Positions 1 to 8,428 of a DNA stretch of 64,000 nt are shown in pieces (position 1 is the stretch's first letter; each line of letters opens with the position of its first letter). Under the pieces are notes generated by a model. That model was given only the letters and a program-made list of their open reading frames with translations. It searched no databases and had not been told where the DNA came from. Both the position numbers and the translations under genes were made by a program. Source of the stretch: an uncultured Williamsia sp. (GTDB taxonomy: Bacteria > Actinomycetota > Actinomycetes > Mycobacteriales > Mycobacteriaceae); assembly GCF_947494875.1 (NCBI RefSeq), contig NZ_CANLWM010000003.1, forward strand, positions 372,001 through 436,000. Reading direction: 5' to 3'.

Positions 1-215
1 GCTGCGACGCCCTGCTGGTCGAGGACGTCGTACCAGCGGCTCAGGAACGCCCGGTAGTCCATGGTCTCGACGTGGACGAACTGCCACCGCACCACGAGAG
101 CGACGACGAGGATCGCGGCGACCACAGCCCAGCGCACGAGGCGGGGTGGGCGGGTGAGCAGCGACCCCCGGTCGGCGTCGGTCGCGGGGGCCGGGTCGGC
201 GAGCACAGCGGTCAT
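1..215 (-). CDS. Membrane glycosyltransferase (GT-C type), N-terminal fragment
   Basis: Only the first 71 codons are present; the gene runs off the window start. The reading frame opens with ATG at 215. It shows a short cytoplasmic arm, one hydrophobic segment at about residues 25-41 (WAVVAAILVVALVV) and then a segment containing DYRAFLSRWYD. A D-Y-x-x-F-x-x-W-Y pattern just after the first membrane helix is typical of polytopic bacterial glycosyltransferases of the GT-C/DUF2029 kind. The family assignment rests on this short stretch and is an inference; the sugar donor and acceptor cannot be told. A perfect palindrome lies immediately upstream. Confidence 0.55.
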   Translation of the reverse strand, partial: MTAVLADPAPATDADRGSLLTRPPRLVRWAVVAAILVVALVVRWQFVHVETMDYRAFLSRWYDVLDQQGVA

Positions 216-225
216 ACCCGACACA

Positions 226-237
226 CTGACCGGTCAG
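226..237. promoter_or_regulatory. 12-bp palindrome upstream of the glycosyltransferase start
   Basis: CTGACCGGTCAG is a perfect palindrome that ends 11 nt before the ATG at 215. A -10-like hexamer CAGTGT (228-223, minus strand) overlaps its edge, so a repressor bound here would block transcription. The size and symmetry resemble TetR-family operators; the regulator is unknown. Confidence 0.35.
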
Positions 238-268
238 GCTGGGAGATCGATGTCAGCGGCCTCCCAGC
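238..268 (-). terminator. Possible metH terminator hairpin
   Basis: GCTGGGAG (238-245) and CTCCCAGC (261-268) form a perfect 8-bp stem with a 15-nt loop, 16 nt past the metH stop codon. There is no T-run, as is common for GC-rich actinobacterial terminators. Confidence 0.4.
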
Positions 269-283
269 CCGCCGTGAGACTGC

Positions 284-3200
284 CTAGACGTTGAAGTACT
301 TCGCCTCCGGGTGGTGCAGCACGAAAGCGTCCGTCGACTGCTCGGGATGCAGCTGGAGCTCCTCGGACAACTCGACACCGATGCGACCGGGCTCCAGGAG
401 CTCGATCATCTTCGCGCGATCCTCGAGGTCGGGGCAGGCCCCGTACCCGAAGGAGTAGCGGGCGCCGCGGTACTCCAGGTCGAAGAACCCCTGCGGCGAA
501 TCCGGGTCGTCGGAGGCCACCGAGCCACCGTCGAACTGCAGCTCCGACCGCACCCGCTGGTGCCAGTACTCGGCCAGCGCCTCCGTCAGCTGCACACCGA
601 TGCCGTGCACCTCGAGGTAGTCGCGGTAGGCGTCCTTCGCGAACAGGTCGTTGGCGAAGTCGGCGATCGGCTGACCCATGGTGACCAACTGGAACGGGAG
701 GACGTCGACCCGACCGAGTTCCCGGGCACGGTCCCGCGACGCGACGAAATCGGCGATGCACAGGAACCGCGAGCGCTGCTGGCGCGGGAACTCGAAGCTG
801 AAGCGGGTGTCGGCGTCGGCGTCGGGCTCGGTGAGCACGTGCACCGTGTCACCCTCGCTCACCGCGGGGAAGTAGCCGTAGACGACGGCCGCGTGCTGGA
901 GGATGTTCTCCGTCGACAGGCGGGCGATCCACTCCCGCAGGCGCGGACGGCCCTCGCTCTCGACCAGCTCCTCATAGCTCGGCCCGTCGCCGCCCCGGGC
1001 ACCACGAAGACCCCACTGGCCGAGGAACAGCGCCCGCTCGTCGAGCAGTCCGCGGTAGTCGGCGATCGGGATGCCCTTGACGATCCGCGACCCCCAGAAC
1101 GGCGGGACGGGGATCTCGTTGTCGGCGGCGACATCCGAGCGCGACGGCACCTCGACAGGCGCGGCCTCGGCCTTGCGCTTCGCCGCGATCCTCGCCGACT
1201 TCTCGTGTCGGGCCTTGCGTTCGGCGGCCTTCGCCTCGGCCGCGGCCTTCTCCTCGGGGTCGGCCGTCGACCCGCCACCGCGCTTGGTGGCCATGATCTC
1301 GTCCATGAGCCGCAGACCCTCGAACGCGTCGCGCGCGTAGTGCACGTCGCCCTCGTAGGTCTCGGTAAGGTCGTTCTCGACGTACCCACGTGTCAACGCC
1401 GCACCACCGAGCAGCACCGGGTAGTTCTCGGCGAGCCCACGCGCGTTGATCTCCTGCAGGTTCTCCTTCATGATCACCGTGGACTTCACGAGGAGCCCCG
1501 ACATCCCGATGACGTCGGCCCGCTTGTCCTCGGCGACCTCGAGGATCGTCGAGATCGGTTGCTTGATACCGATGTTGACGACCTCGTAGCCGTTGTTGCT
1601 CAGGATGATGTCGACGAGGTTCTTGCCGATGTCGTGGACGTCGCCCTTCACCGTGGCGAGCACGATCCGACCCTTGCCGTCCTCACCGGTCGCCTCCATG
1701 TGCGGCTCGAGGTGGGCGACCGACATCTTCATGACCTCGGCCGACTGCAGCACGAACGGCAGCTGCATCTGACCGGAGCCGAACAGCTCACCGACCGTCT
1801 TCATCCCCGAGAGCAGCGTCTCGTTGATGATCTTGAGCGGCGGGACCTCCTTCATCGCGTCGTCGAGGTCGGACTCGAGCCCGTTGCGCTCGCCGTCGAC
1901 GATGCGACGCTCGAGGCGTTCGAAGAGCGGCAGTTTCGCCATCTCCTCGGCCCGGCTCTCGCGCGCCGACGCCGCCGAGACACCCTCGAACAGGCCCATG
2001 AGGGTCTGCAGCGGGTCGTAGTTCTCGTCGCCCTCGCTGCGGATGCCGGCGGTCCCGCGACGGTCGTAGACGAGGTCGAGGGCGACCTCGCGCTGCTCGT
2101 CGGGGATCCGCGCCATCGGGAGGATCTTCGACGCGTGCACGATCGCGGTGTCGAGCCCCACCTGGGCGCACTCGTGCAGGAACACCGAATTCAGGACCTG
2201 GCGCGCGGCCGGGTTCAGTCCGAACGAGATGTTCGAGATGCCGAGGGTGAAATGCACCTCGGGGTGGGCCTCGTGGATGCGGCGGATGGCCTCGATGGTC
2301 TCGATGCCGTCCTTGCGCGTCTCCTCCTGGCCGGTCGAGACCGGGAAGGTGAGCGCGTCGATGATGATGTCCTCGTCGCGCAGACCCCAGTTGCCGGTGA
2401 TGTCGGCGATGAGCCGCTCGGCGACGCGGACCTTCCAGTCGGCGGTACGTGCCTGGCCGTCCTCGTCGATCGTCAGCGCCACCACCGCGGCACCGTGCTC
2501 GACCGCGAGCTGCATGATCTTGGTGAACCGGGAATCGGGTCCGTCGCCGTCCTCGTAGTTCACCGAGTTGACGGCGCAGCGGCCACCGAGGGCTTCGAGA
2601 CCGGCCTGCAGGACCGCGGGCTCGGTCGAGTCGAGCATGATCGGCAGCGTCGACGAGGTCGCCAGACGCGTCGCCAGCGCGGTCATGTCCTCGGCGCCGT
2701 TGCGCCCGACGTAGTCCACGTTGAGGTCGAGCATGTGCGCGCCGTCGCGGGTCTGGTCCTTCGCGATGTCGAGGCACTTCTGGTAGTCGCCGGCGAGCAT
2801 GGCCTCGCGGAAGGCCTTGGAGCCGTTGGAGTTCGTCCGCTCCCCGACCATGAGGAAGCTGTTCTCCTGCTCGAACGGCACCGAGGCGTAGAGCGAGGAG
2901 ATCTCCGGCTCGTGCTCGACGGTGCGCGTCCCCTTGGTGGTGCCGCGCACCGCCTGGGCCAGCTGCCCGATGTGATCCGGGGTGGTGCCACAGCAGCCAC
3001 CGACGAACGACAGGCCGTACTCGGAGACGAATCCGCCGACGGCCTCGGCGAGCTCGTCGGGTGTCAACGGGTACTCGGCGCCGTTCGGTCCGAGCTGCGG
3101 CAGTCCGGCGTTCGGCATGACCGACACCGGGATGCGGGCGTGCTTGCTGAGGTACCGCAGGTGCTCGCTCATCTCGGCGGGGCCGGTGGCGCAGTTCAGT

Positions 3201-3892
3201 CCGATGAGGTCGACGCCGAGCGGCTCGATCGCCGCGAGCGCCGCACCGATCTCCGACCCGAGCAACATCGTCCCGGTCGTCTCGACGGTGACGTGGGAGA
3301 TGATCGGGATGCGCCGGCCGAGCTGCTCCATGGCACGCTTGGCGGCCAACACCGCGGCCTTCACCTGCAGCAGATCCTGCGAGGTCTCGATGAGGATGGC
3401 GTCTGCACCGCCCTCGAGCATGCCCAGGGCGCACTCCTGGTACGCGTCGCGGATCACCGCGAACGTCGTGTGGCCCAGCGACGGCAGCTTGGTACCGGGG
3501 CCGACCGACCCGAGGACGAACCGAGGGATGCCGTCGTCGGAGGGGCCCATCTCGTCGGCCACACCGCGCGCGATCGCGACGCCCTTGCGGGCGAGCTCCC
3601 GGATGCGGTCGGCGATGTCGTAGTCACCGAGATTGGAGAGGTTGCACCCGAAGGTGTTGGTCTCGACGGCGTCCGCACCGGCCTCGAAGTAGGCCCGGTG
3701 GATCCCCGCGAGCACCTCCGGGCGGGTGTCGTTGAGGATCTCGTTGCAGCCCTCGAGGTTGGCGAAATCGTCGAGGGTGAGGTCCGCGGCCTGGAGCATG
3801 GTGCCCATCGCCCCATCGCCCACGAGGACGCGTTTGCCCAGCGCGTCGAGAAACGCCGAGTCGTACGAGTCGGTTCCGGTGGAGACAGACAT
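284..3892 (-). CDS. metH: Cobalamin-dependent methionine synthase
   Basis: Transfers a methyl group from 5-methyltetrahydrofolate to homocysteine through cobalamin; cytoplasmic, last step of methionine synthesis. The 1202 residues match the full modular enzyme. The homocysteine domain carries zinc ligands Cys234 and the Cys300-Cys301 pair (GGCCGTTPDHI). A pterin-binding domain occupies about 330-620. The B12 cap and Rossmann domains contain DVHDIGKN with the cobalt ligand His753. The C-terminal part (about 910-1202) is the AdoMet reactivation domain. The start is set by a -10 box TACCCT 7 nt before the ATG, predicting a leaderless message. No cobalamin riboswitch fits between it and the divergent PAC2 gene 51 bp away. 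Confidence 0.97.
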   Translation of the reverse strand: MSVSTGTDSYDSAFLDALGKRVLVGDGAMGTMLQAADLTLDDFANLEGCNEILNDTRPEVLAGIHRAYFEAGADAVETNTFGCNLSNLGDYDIADRIRELARKGVAIARGVADEMGPSDDGIPRFVLGSVGPGTKLPSLGHTTFAVIRDAYQECALGMLEGGADAILIETSQDLLQVKAAVLAAKRAMEQLGRRIPIISHVTVETTGTMLLGSEIGAALAAIEPLGVDLIGLNCATGPAEMSEHLRYLSKHARIPVSVMPNAGLPQLGPNGAEYPLTPDELAEAVGGFVSEYGLSFVGGCCGTTPDHIGQLAQAVRGTTKGTRTVEHEPEISSLYASVPFEQENSFLMVGERTNSNGSKAFREAMLAGDYQKCLDIAKDQTRDGAHMLDLNVDYVGRNGAEDMTALATRLATSSTLPIMLDSTEPAVLQAGLEALGGRCAVNSVNYEDGDGPDSRFTKIMQLAVEHGAAVVALTIDEDGQARTADWKVRVAERLIADITGNWGLRDEDIIIDALTFPVSTGQEETRKDGIETIEAIRRIHEAHPEVHFTLGISNISFGLNPAARQVLNSVFLHECAQVGLDTAIVHASKILPMARIPDEQREVALDLVYDRRGTAGIRSEGDENYDPLQTLMGLFEGVSAASARESRAEEMAKLPLFERLERRIVDGERNGLESDLDDAMKEVPPLKIINETLLSGMKTVGELFGSGQMQLPFVLQSAEVMKMSVAHLEPHMEATGEDGKGRIVLATVKGDVHDIGKNLVDIILSNNGYEVVNIGIKQPISTILEVAEDKRADVIGMSGLLVKSTVIMKENLQEINARGLAENYPVLLGGAALTRGYVENDLTETYEGDVHYARDAFEGLRLMDEIMATKRGGGSTADPEEKAAAEAKAAERKARHEKSARIAAKRKAEAAPVEVPSRSDVAADNEIPVPPFWGSRIVKGIPIADYRGLLDERALFLGQWGLRGARGGDGPSYEELVESEGRPRLREWIARLSTENILQHAAVVYGYFPAVSEGDTVHVLTEPDADADTRFSFEFPRQQRSRFLCIADFVASRDRARELGRVDVLPFQLVTMGQPIADFANDLFAKDAYRDYLEVHGIGVQLTEALAEYWHQRVRSELQFDGGSVASDDPDSPQGFFDLEYRGARYSFGYGACPDLEDRAKMIELLEPGRIGVELSEELQLHPEQSTDAFVLHHPEAKYFNV

Positions 3893-3899
3893 GGTGCTC

Positions 3900-3905
3900 A
3901 GGGTA
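3900..3905 (-). promoter_or_regulatory. -10 box of leaderless metH promoter
   Basis: TACCCT on the minus strand ends 7 nt before the metH ATG at 3892. It stands back to back with the PAC2 promoter, only 26 bp away, so the two -35 regions must overlap. Confidence 0.55.
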
Positions 3906-3931
3906 GTTCGCTCCGTTTCGGTCTTCGGTCG

Positions 3932-3937
3932 TAGGCT
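3932..3937 (+). promoter_or_regulatory. -10 box of leaderless PAC2-gene promoter
   Basis: TAGGCT ends 6 nt before the GTG at 3944. There is no purine-rich ribosome site in between. Confidence 0.55.
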
Positions 3938-3943
3938 GGGTCG

Positions 3944-4822
3944 GTGACAGCTGACCAGTCGTCCCCACTGCCTTCACTGCGGGCACCGATCCTGGTCGCG
4001 GCCTTCGAGGGCTGGAACGATGCCGGCGACGCCGCGAGCGGCGCGGTCGAACATCTGGCGCTGATCTGGGATGCCCTCCCCCTCGTGGAGATCGACTCCG
4101 ACGACTACTACGACTTCCAGGTCAACCGTCCCATCGTAAAGCAGGTCGACGGGGTGACGCGACGTATCGAGTGGCCGGCCACGTCGATCTCGTGGTGTAG
4201 CCCACCCGGATCGGATCGCGATGTGGTGCTGTTGCGCGGGATCGAGCCGAACATGCGCTGGCGACAGTTCTGCGCCGAGATCATCGACGTCGCCCGCCGA
4301 CTCGACGTGCGGACCATGGTGATCCTGGGTGCGCTGCTCGCCGACGCGCCGCACACACGACCCGTGCCCGTCACGGGCACGACGTACAGCAAGGACTCGG
4401 CGCTGAGCTACAACCTGCAGGAGAGCCGGTACGAGGGCCCCACCGGCATCACCGGCGTGCTGCAGCACCTGTGCGTCGCAGAGGGCATCCCGGCGGTGTC
4501 GTTCTGGGCCGCGGTCCCCCACTACGTCTCCACCCCGCCCAACCCGAAGGCGACGGTTGCGCTGCTGTCCCGCGTCGAGGAGGTCCTCGACATCGAGGTG
4601 CCCCTCGGTGACCTTCCCGCGCAGGCCGAGGAGTGGGAGCAGGCCGTCACGGAGATGACCGAGGACGACGAGGAGATCGCGGAGTACGTGCGCGGTCTCG
4701 AGGAGCGCGGCGACGCCGAGGTCAGCGTCGAGGACGCGATGAGCAAGATCGACGGCGACGCGCTGGCCGCCGAGTTCGAGCGGTACCTCCGTCGCCGCGG
4801 CCCGGGTTCGTTCGGCGGCTGA
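3944..4822 (+). CDS. PAC2-family protein (proteasome-assembly-chaperone-like)
   Basis: 292 residues of the PAC2 fold found in proteasome assembly chaperones and in actinobacteria with 20S proteasomes. Seen: the N-terminal VAAFEGWNDAGDAAS segment typical of the family, a Rossmann-like alternation through about residue 230, and an acidic helical C-terminus (DDEEIAEYVRGLEE). A role in proteasome biology is inferred from the family; the biochemical function in actinobacteria is not established. The neighbour metH is divergent, as in M. tuberculosis (Rv2124c/Rv2125). The GTG start is supported by the -10 box 6 nt upstream. Confidence 0.9.
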   Translation: MTADQSSPLPSLRAPILVAAFEGWNDAGDAASGAVEHLALIWDALPLVEIDSDDYYDFQVNRPIVKQVDGVTRRIEWPATSISWCSPPGSDRDVVLLRGIEPNMRWRQFCAEIIDVARRLDVRTMVILGALLADAPHTRPVPVTGTTYSKDSALSYNLQESRYEGPTGITGVLQHLCVAEGIPAVSFWAAVPHYVSTPPNPKATVALLSRVEEVLDIEVPLGDLPAQAEEWEQAVTEMTEDDEEIAEYVRGLEERGDAEVSVEDAMSKIDGDALAAEFERYLRRRGPGSFGG

Positions 4823-4873
4823 CCGCACTTCACCAGAGCCCGCCGCAGCGGGTGAGTTGCCGACAACCCAGCC

Positions 4874-4889
4874 GTTACGGCGCGGCAAA
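4874..4889 (+). promoter_or_regulatory. GlnR-like box upstream of nitrite reductase operon
   Basis: GTTAC-GGCGCG-GCAAA matches the actinobacterial GlnR pattern GTNAC-n6-GNAAC with one mismatch in the last base. It ends 33 nt before the ATG at 4923. Nitrite assimilation genes are known GlnR targets in mycobacteria, which makes the match meaningful; binding itself is an inference. Confidence 0.45.
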
Positions 4890-4922
4890 GGTCGGTTGAC
4901 CTCGCCCCGACAGGGTGTGCCC

Positions 4923-5267
4923 ATGTCCACACCCCATTTCCTGCAGGGCGTGTTCCCGTTCACGGGCACCGGCCTGACCACGCAGGTGCCGCTGCACCCC
5001 TCACTGCGGTACGTCGTCCCTCCCGGGCTCACCGCGCAGCCGCTGTACTTCCGTGGCGGCAACTCCTCGGACGAGCTCGTGCACGTGGCGCTGACCTGCG
5101 ACGGCCGGACGATGCGGCTCTTCCCGATGGGCGCACGGGGATCGGTGAACATCCCGCTGCGTGTCGTGGAGGACGTCGACCCCGACTCGACGCTGGAGCT
5201 CGTGTTCGCCGCTCCGAGCGGCTGTTCCGGCGAGATGGTCGTCGACTTCGGGATGGTGGTCTTCTGA
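4923..5267 (+). CDS. Conserved small protein leading the nirBD operon
   Basis: 114 residues, no recognised domain. The sequence is rich in beta-strand-like stretches, has no membrane segment or signal peptide, and contains two cysteines (LTCDG, SGCSG). The last codon overlaps the presumed nirB start (CTGA), so translation is probably coupled and a role in nitrite reduction, electron supply or enzyme assembly is plausible but unproven. The ATG at 4923 was chosen because upstream in-frame sequence is low quality; a GTG nearby is possible. No strong ribosome site precedes it. Confidence 0.7.
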   Translation: MSTPHFLQGVFPFTGTGLTTQVPLHPSLRYVVPPGLTAQPLYFRGGNSSDELVHVALTCDGRTMRLFPMGARGSVNIPLRVVEDVDPDSTLELVFAAPSGCSGEMVVDFGMVVF

Positions 5268-7759
5268 ACGCGCGCCGTCGGCTGGTCGTCGTGGGCAACG
5301 GGATGGCCGGGGCGCGGACCGTCGAGGAGATCCTCACCCGTGGCGGCGCTGACATGTTCGACATCACGATGGTCGGCGACGAGCCCTATGGGAACTACAA
5401 CCGCATCATGCTGTCGCATGTGCTCGCCGGCGAGCAGTCGCTCGACGACGACGACCTCATGCTCAACCCCATGGCCTGGTACGCCGAGAACGGGATCACC
5501 CTGCACGCCGGTGACCGGGTGGTGGCGCTCGACCGCTTCGCCAAGACGGTGACGTGCGAGAGCGAGCGGGTCATCCCCTACGACGTCCTCGTCGTCGCGA
5601 CCGGCAGCCTCACCCACTTCCCGAACATGGACGGGCTCCGCGACCCCGACGGGCGACTCGCGCGCGGCGTGTTCGGTTTCCGCACCATCGCCGACACCAA
5701 CGGCATGCTGCAGATGGCCGGCGCCCGCGACGGGACGCGGGCGGTCGTCGTCGGCGGCGGCCTGCTGGGTCTGGAGGCCGCCCACGGGCTGCGCGTCCAG
5801 GGCGTCGAGGTCGACGTCGTGCACTCCCCCGGCCACCTGATGAACCAGCAGCTCGACGAGCGCGGCGGGCGGGTGCTGCGACGGAGGATCGAGTCACTCG
5901 GTGTCGGGGTGCACACGTCGCGTCGCACGTCGGCCGTGCTCCGCGACGACGCCGGGGCGGTCACCGGCGTCGCGTTCACCGACGGCGGACGGCTCGACGC
6001 CGACATGGTGGTGATCACCGCGGGGATCCGTCCCAACGTCGAGCTCGCCCGCCGCGCCGGACTCGTGGTCGAACGCGGGATCGTCGTCGACGACCAGATG
6101 CGGTGCGAGGACGAGAGTGCGATCTTCGCGGTCGGCGAGTGCGCACAGCATCGCGGTGAGGTCTACGGGCTCGTCGCGCCCCTGTGGGAACAGGCCGTCG
6201 TGCTCGCCGACGTCCTCACCGGTGTCGACCCGACGGCGAGCTACCACGGGTCACGACTCGCGACGAAGCTCAAGGTCGCCGGGGTCGATGTCGCGGCGAT
6301 GGGCGTCCAGGGCCCGGAGCGCGACGACGACGAGTTCGTCCAGTTCTACGAACCCCGCAGCGGCACCTACAAATCCGTCGTCGTCCGGGACGACAAGCTC
6401 ATCGGGGCCATGCTCCTCGGCGACATCAGCAAGGCGAACTTCCTCGCACAGGCCTTCGACGAGAAGGTCGCCCTGCCGTCCGAACGCATCAGCATGCTGT
6501 TCGACATGGGAACCCCCGGCCCCGACACCGGTGCCGCCGAGCTCGCCGACGACGCGCAGGTCTGCAACTGCAACGGCGTCACGAAGGGGCGGATCGTCGC
6601 GTGCGTCCGCGACGGTGCGACAACCGTCCGCGCGGTCACCGCGGCCACCCGTGCGGGCAAGGGATGCGGGTCGTGCGTGGGACTCGTCGGCGACATCGTC
6701 GCGCACGCCGGCGGCGGCGCGGCGGCCGATCCCGAGGTCGACCGCTACGTGCCCTGCATCCCGATGACGAAACCCGAACTGATCGGGGCGATCCGGGCGT
6801 CGAACCTGCGGTCGGTGTCGGAGGTGTTCGCCGCGCTCGCCCCCGGCGGGGAGGACGCGACGGCGAAGATGCCGCTGGCGTCGCTGCTGCGCGTCGTCTG
6901 GGGCCCGGACTGGACCGACGAGCGCGGCGCGCTCTTCATCAACGACCGTGTGCACGCCAACATCCAGCGCGACGGCACCTTCTCGGTGGTACCGCAGATC
7001 GCGGGTGGCGTCACCACCCCGGCGCAGCTGCGCAGGATCGCCGACGTCGCCGAGAAGTACTCGGTCCCGATGGTCAAGATCACCGGCGGGCAGCGCATCG
7101 ACCTGCTCGGCGTGCGCAAGGAGGACCTGCCGAAGGTGTGGGACGACCTCGACATGCCGTCGGGATACGCCTACGGCAAGAGCATGCGGACGGTGAAGAC
7201 CTGTGTCGGGACCGACTACTGCCGCTACGGACTCGGGGACTCGACCGCGCTCGGTGTCGCCGTCGAGAAACGGTTCATGGGTCTGGAGACCCCCGCGAAG
7301 CTGAAGCTCGCCGTCACCGGCTGCCCGCGGAACTGCGCCGAGGCGCTGTGCAAGGACATCGGTGCCGTCGCCGTGGGCGAGGGCGGTGTGGCATCCGACC
7401 GGTGGGAGATCTACGTCGGTGGCGCCGCGGGCGCGCACATCCGCAAGGGAGACCTGCTCGCCACCGTCGACTCCGGTGACGAGGTCATCCGGCTGATCGG
7501 ACTGTTCATCCAGCACTACCGCGAACAGGCGCGGTGGCTGGAACGGACCTACGCCTGGGTGCCCAGGGTGGGCGTCGACGAACTGCGTGCGGTCCTGGTC
7601 GACGACCGCGACGGGGTGGTGGCCGGGCTGCAGGAGCGGATGGAGGCGGCGGTCGCCGGCTACCGCGACCCGTGGCGCGAGCGCGAGGCCCCACGGTCGC
7701 CGGCGCAGTTCGCCTCGGCACTCCCCTTGCTGCCCCTCCCGACGGTGCCGGCCCGATGA
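5264..7759 (+). CDS. nirB: Assimilatory nitrite reductase [NAD(P)H], large subunit
   Basis: Reduces nitrite to ammonium using siroheme, a 4Fe-4S cluster and FAD; cytoplasmic nitrogen assimilation. Order of domains: FAD/NAD oxidoreductase with glycine motif VVVGNGMAG near residue 10 and a second one (VVVGGGLLGLEAAHG) near 160; BFD-like [2Fe-2S] domain with CNC near 430 and CGSC near 462; sulfite/nitrite reductase half domain; siroheme/4Fe-4S cysteines C647-x5-C653 and C687-x3-C691. The first ATG (5303) or GTG (5291) would cut into the FAD motif. CTG at 5264, overlapping the previous stop, gives a complete N-terminus (NARRRLVVVGNGM) and is preferred, with moderate certainty. Confidence 0.95.
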   Translation: MNARRRLVVVGNGMAGARTVEEILTRGGADMFDITMVGDEPYGNYNRIMLSHVLAGEQSLDDDDLMLNPMAWYAENGITLHAGDRVVALDRFAKTVTCESERVIPYDVLVVATGSLTHFPNMDGLRDPDGRLARGVFGFRTIADTNGMLQMAGARDGTRAVVVGGGLLGLEAAHGLRVQGVEVDVVHSPGHLMNQQLDERGGRVLRRRIESLGVGVHTSRRTSAVLRDDAGAVTGVAFTDGGRLDADMVVITAGIRPNVELARRAGLVVERGIVVDDQMRCEDESAIFAVGECAQHRGEVYGLVAPLWEQAVVLADVLTGVDPTASYHGSRLATKLKVAGVDVAAMGVQGPERDDDEFVQFYEPRSGTYKSVVVRDDKLIGAMLLGDISKANFLAQAFDEKVALPSERISMLFDMGTPGPDTGAAELADDAQVCNCNGVTKGRIVACVRDGATTVRAVTAATRAGKGCGSCVGLVGDIVAHAGGGAAADPEVDRYVPCIPMTKPELIGAIRASNLRSVSEVFAALAPGGEDATAKMPLASLLRVVWGPDWTDERGALFINDRVHANIQRDGTFSVVPQIAGGVTTPAQLRRIADVAEKYSVPMVKITGGQRIDLLGVRKEDLPKVWDDLDMPSGYAYGKSMRTVKTCVGTDYCRYGLGDSTALGVAVEKRFMGLETPAKLKLAVTGCPRNCAEALCKDIGAVAVGEGGVASDRWEIYVGGAAGAHIRKGDLLATVDSGDEVIRLIGLFIQHYREQARWLERTYAWVPRVGVDELRAVLVDDRDGVVAGLQERMEAAVAGYRDPWREREAPRSPAQFASALPLLPLPTVPAR

Positions 7760-8100
7760 GCACCGGGGTGGACACCGCCACGGGGTGGATCGTCGTCGGG
7801 TCGACCGCCGACCTCACCCCCGGCGAGGGGCGTACCTACGTCGTCGACGGACGACAGGTCGCGGTCTTCCTCCTCGCCGACGGATCTGTGCGCGCCACCG
7901 AGGCGGTGTGCCCGCATCGGGGAGGGCCGATCGCCGACGGCCAGATCGACGCCGCGACGGTGACGTGTCCCCTGCACCAGTACCGGTTCCGGTTCGCCGA
8001 CGGCAGCTGCACCGACGCGGGGATCGGGTCGCTGGGGGTGTTCGGGGCCCGGGTCGACGGGTCGACGATCGCGGTGCGGCTCGCCCCCGCGGTCAGCTGA
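7756..8100 (+). CDS. nirD: Nitrite reductase small subunit (Rieske type)
   Basis: 114 residues. Partner of NirB in nitrite reduction. The Rieske [2Fe-2S] ligands are visible: CPHRGG near residue 53 and CPLHQY near 73, within a beta-rich fold. The ATG overlaps the nirB stop (ATGA), so the two are co-translated. Its end overlaps the convergent gene on the other strand by 8 bp. Confidence 0.94.
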   Translation: MSTGVDTATGWIVVGSTADLTPGEGRTYVVDGRQVAVFLLADGSVRATEAVCPHRGGPIADGQIDAATVTCPLHQYRFRFADGSCTDAGIGSLGVFGARVDGSTIAVRLAPAVS

Positions 8101-8416
8101 TCCGTTCGATCGAGACCACCGGCGTGGTGATGCGCCAGGTGCGAACGTCCGGGTCGTCGACGGCGCGGACCCAGAACTGCGCGGACTCGCCGATCCGGCA
8201 GGACTTCACTCCGAGCAGCGGGATGTCCTCGGAATCGCGCCGCAGCTGACTGACCGCCCACGGGTCCTCGCCGTCCACACCGGGCGGCGGTCCACCGACA
8301 CCGGGTGCGCGCAGCAGAGTCATCTCCTCGAAGTCGAGCAGATAGGTCGAGGTGCGGGTGACCACCGTCCACACGCCCTCGGAGGTGTCGGGGTCCAGTT
8401 CGGTGAGATGGGCCAC
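8093..8416 (-). CDS. Conserved hypothetical protein
   Basis: 107 residues, not assigned to a named family. It is a compact, mostly beta protein: an N-terminal TRTSTYLLDFEEMTLLRAPG segment, a Gly-Pro-rich linker, then SCRIGESAQFWVRA and a VSIERIS end. A single cysteine lies at SCRIG. No membrane segment is seen. Its -10 box (TAGGTT, 8428-8423) lies 6 nt before GTG 8416, which favours this start over GTG 8419. Convergent with nirD and located 9 bp beyond the end of mshC, but on its own promoter. Confidence 0.75.
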   Translation of the reverse strand: MAHLTELDPDTSEGVWTVVTRTSTYLLDFEEMTLLRAPGVGGPPPGVDGEDPWAVSQLRRDSEDIPLLGVKSCRIGESAQFWVRAVDDPDVRTWRITTPVVSIERIS

Positions 8417-8422
8417 CACGGA

Positions 8423-8428
8423 AACCTA
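8423..8428 (-). promoter_or_regulatory. -10 box of leaderless promoter
   Basis: TAGGTT on the minus strand, 6 nt before GTG 8416. It lies just upstream of the stop region of mshC, so the small gene can be expressed independently of mshC. Confidence 0.45.

Noticed and set aside
311-3934. 1207-codon open frame on the plus strand antisense to metH
   Set aside because: It is a shadow of metH: GC-rich third positions keep the opposite frame open. The translation is Arg/Asp/His-rich and has no domain, while metH on the minus strand is complete.
3893-3943. Cobalamin riboswitch upstream of metH
   Set aside because: Only 51 bp separate metH and the divergent PAC2 gene, and a -10 box lies 7 nt from the metH ATG, so there is no leader RNA to fold.
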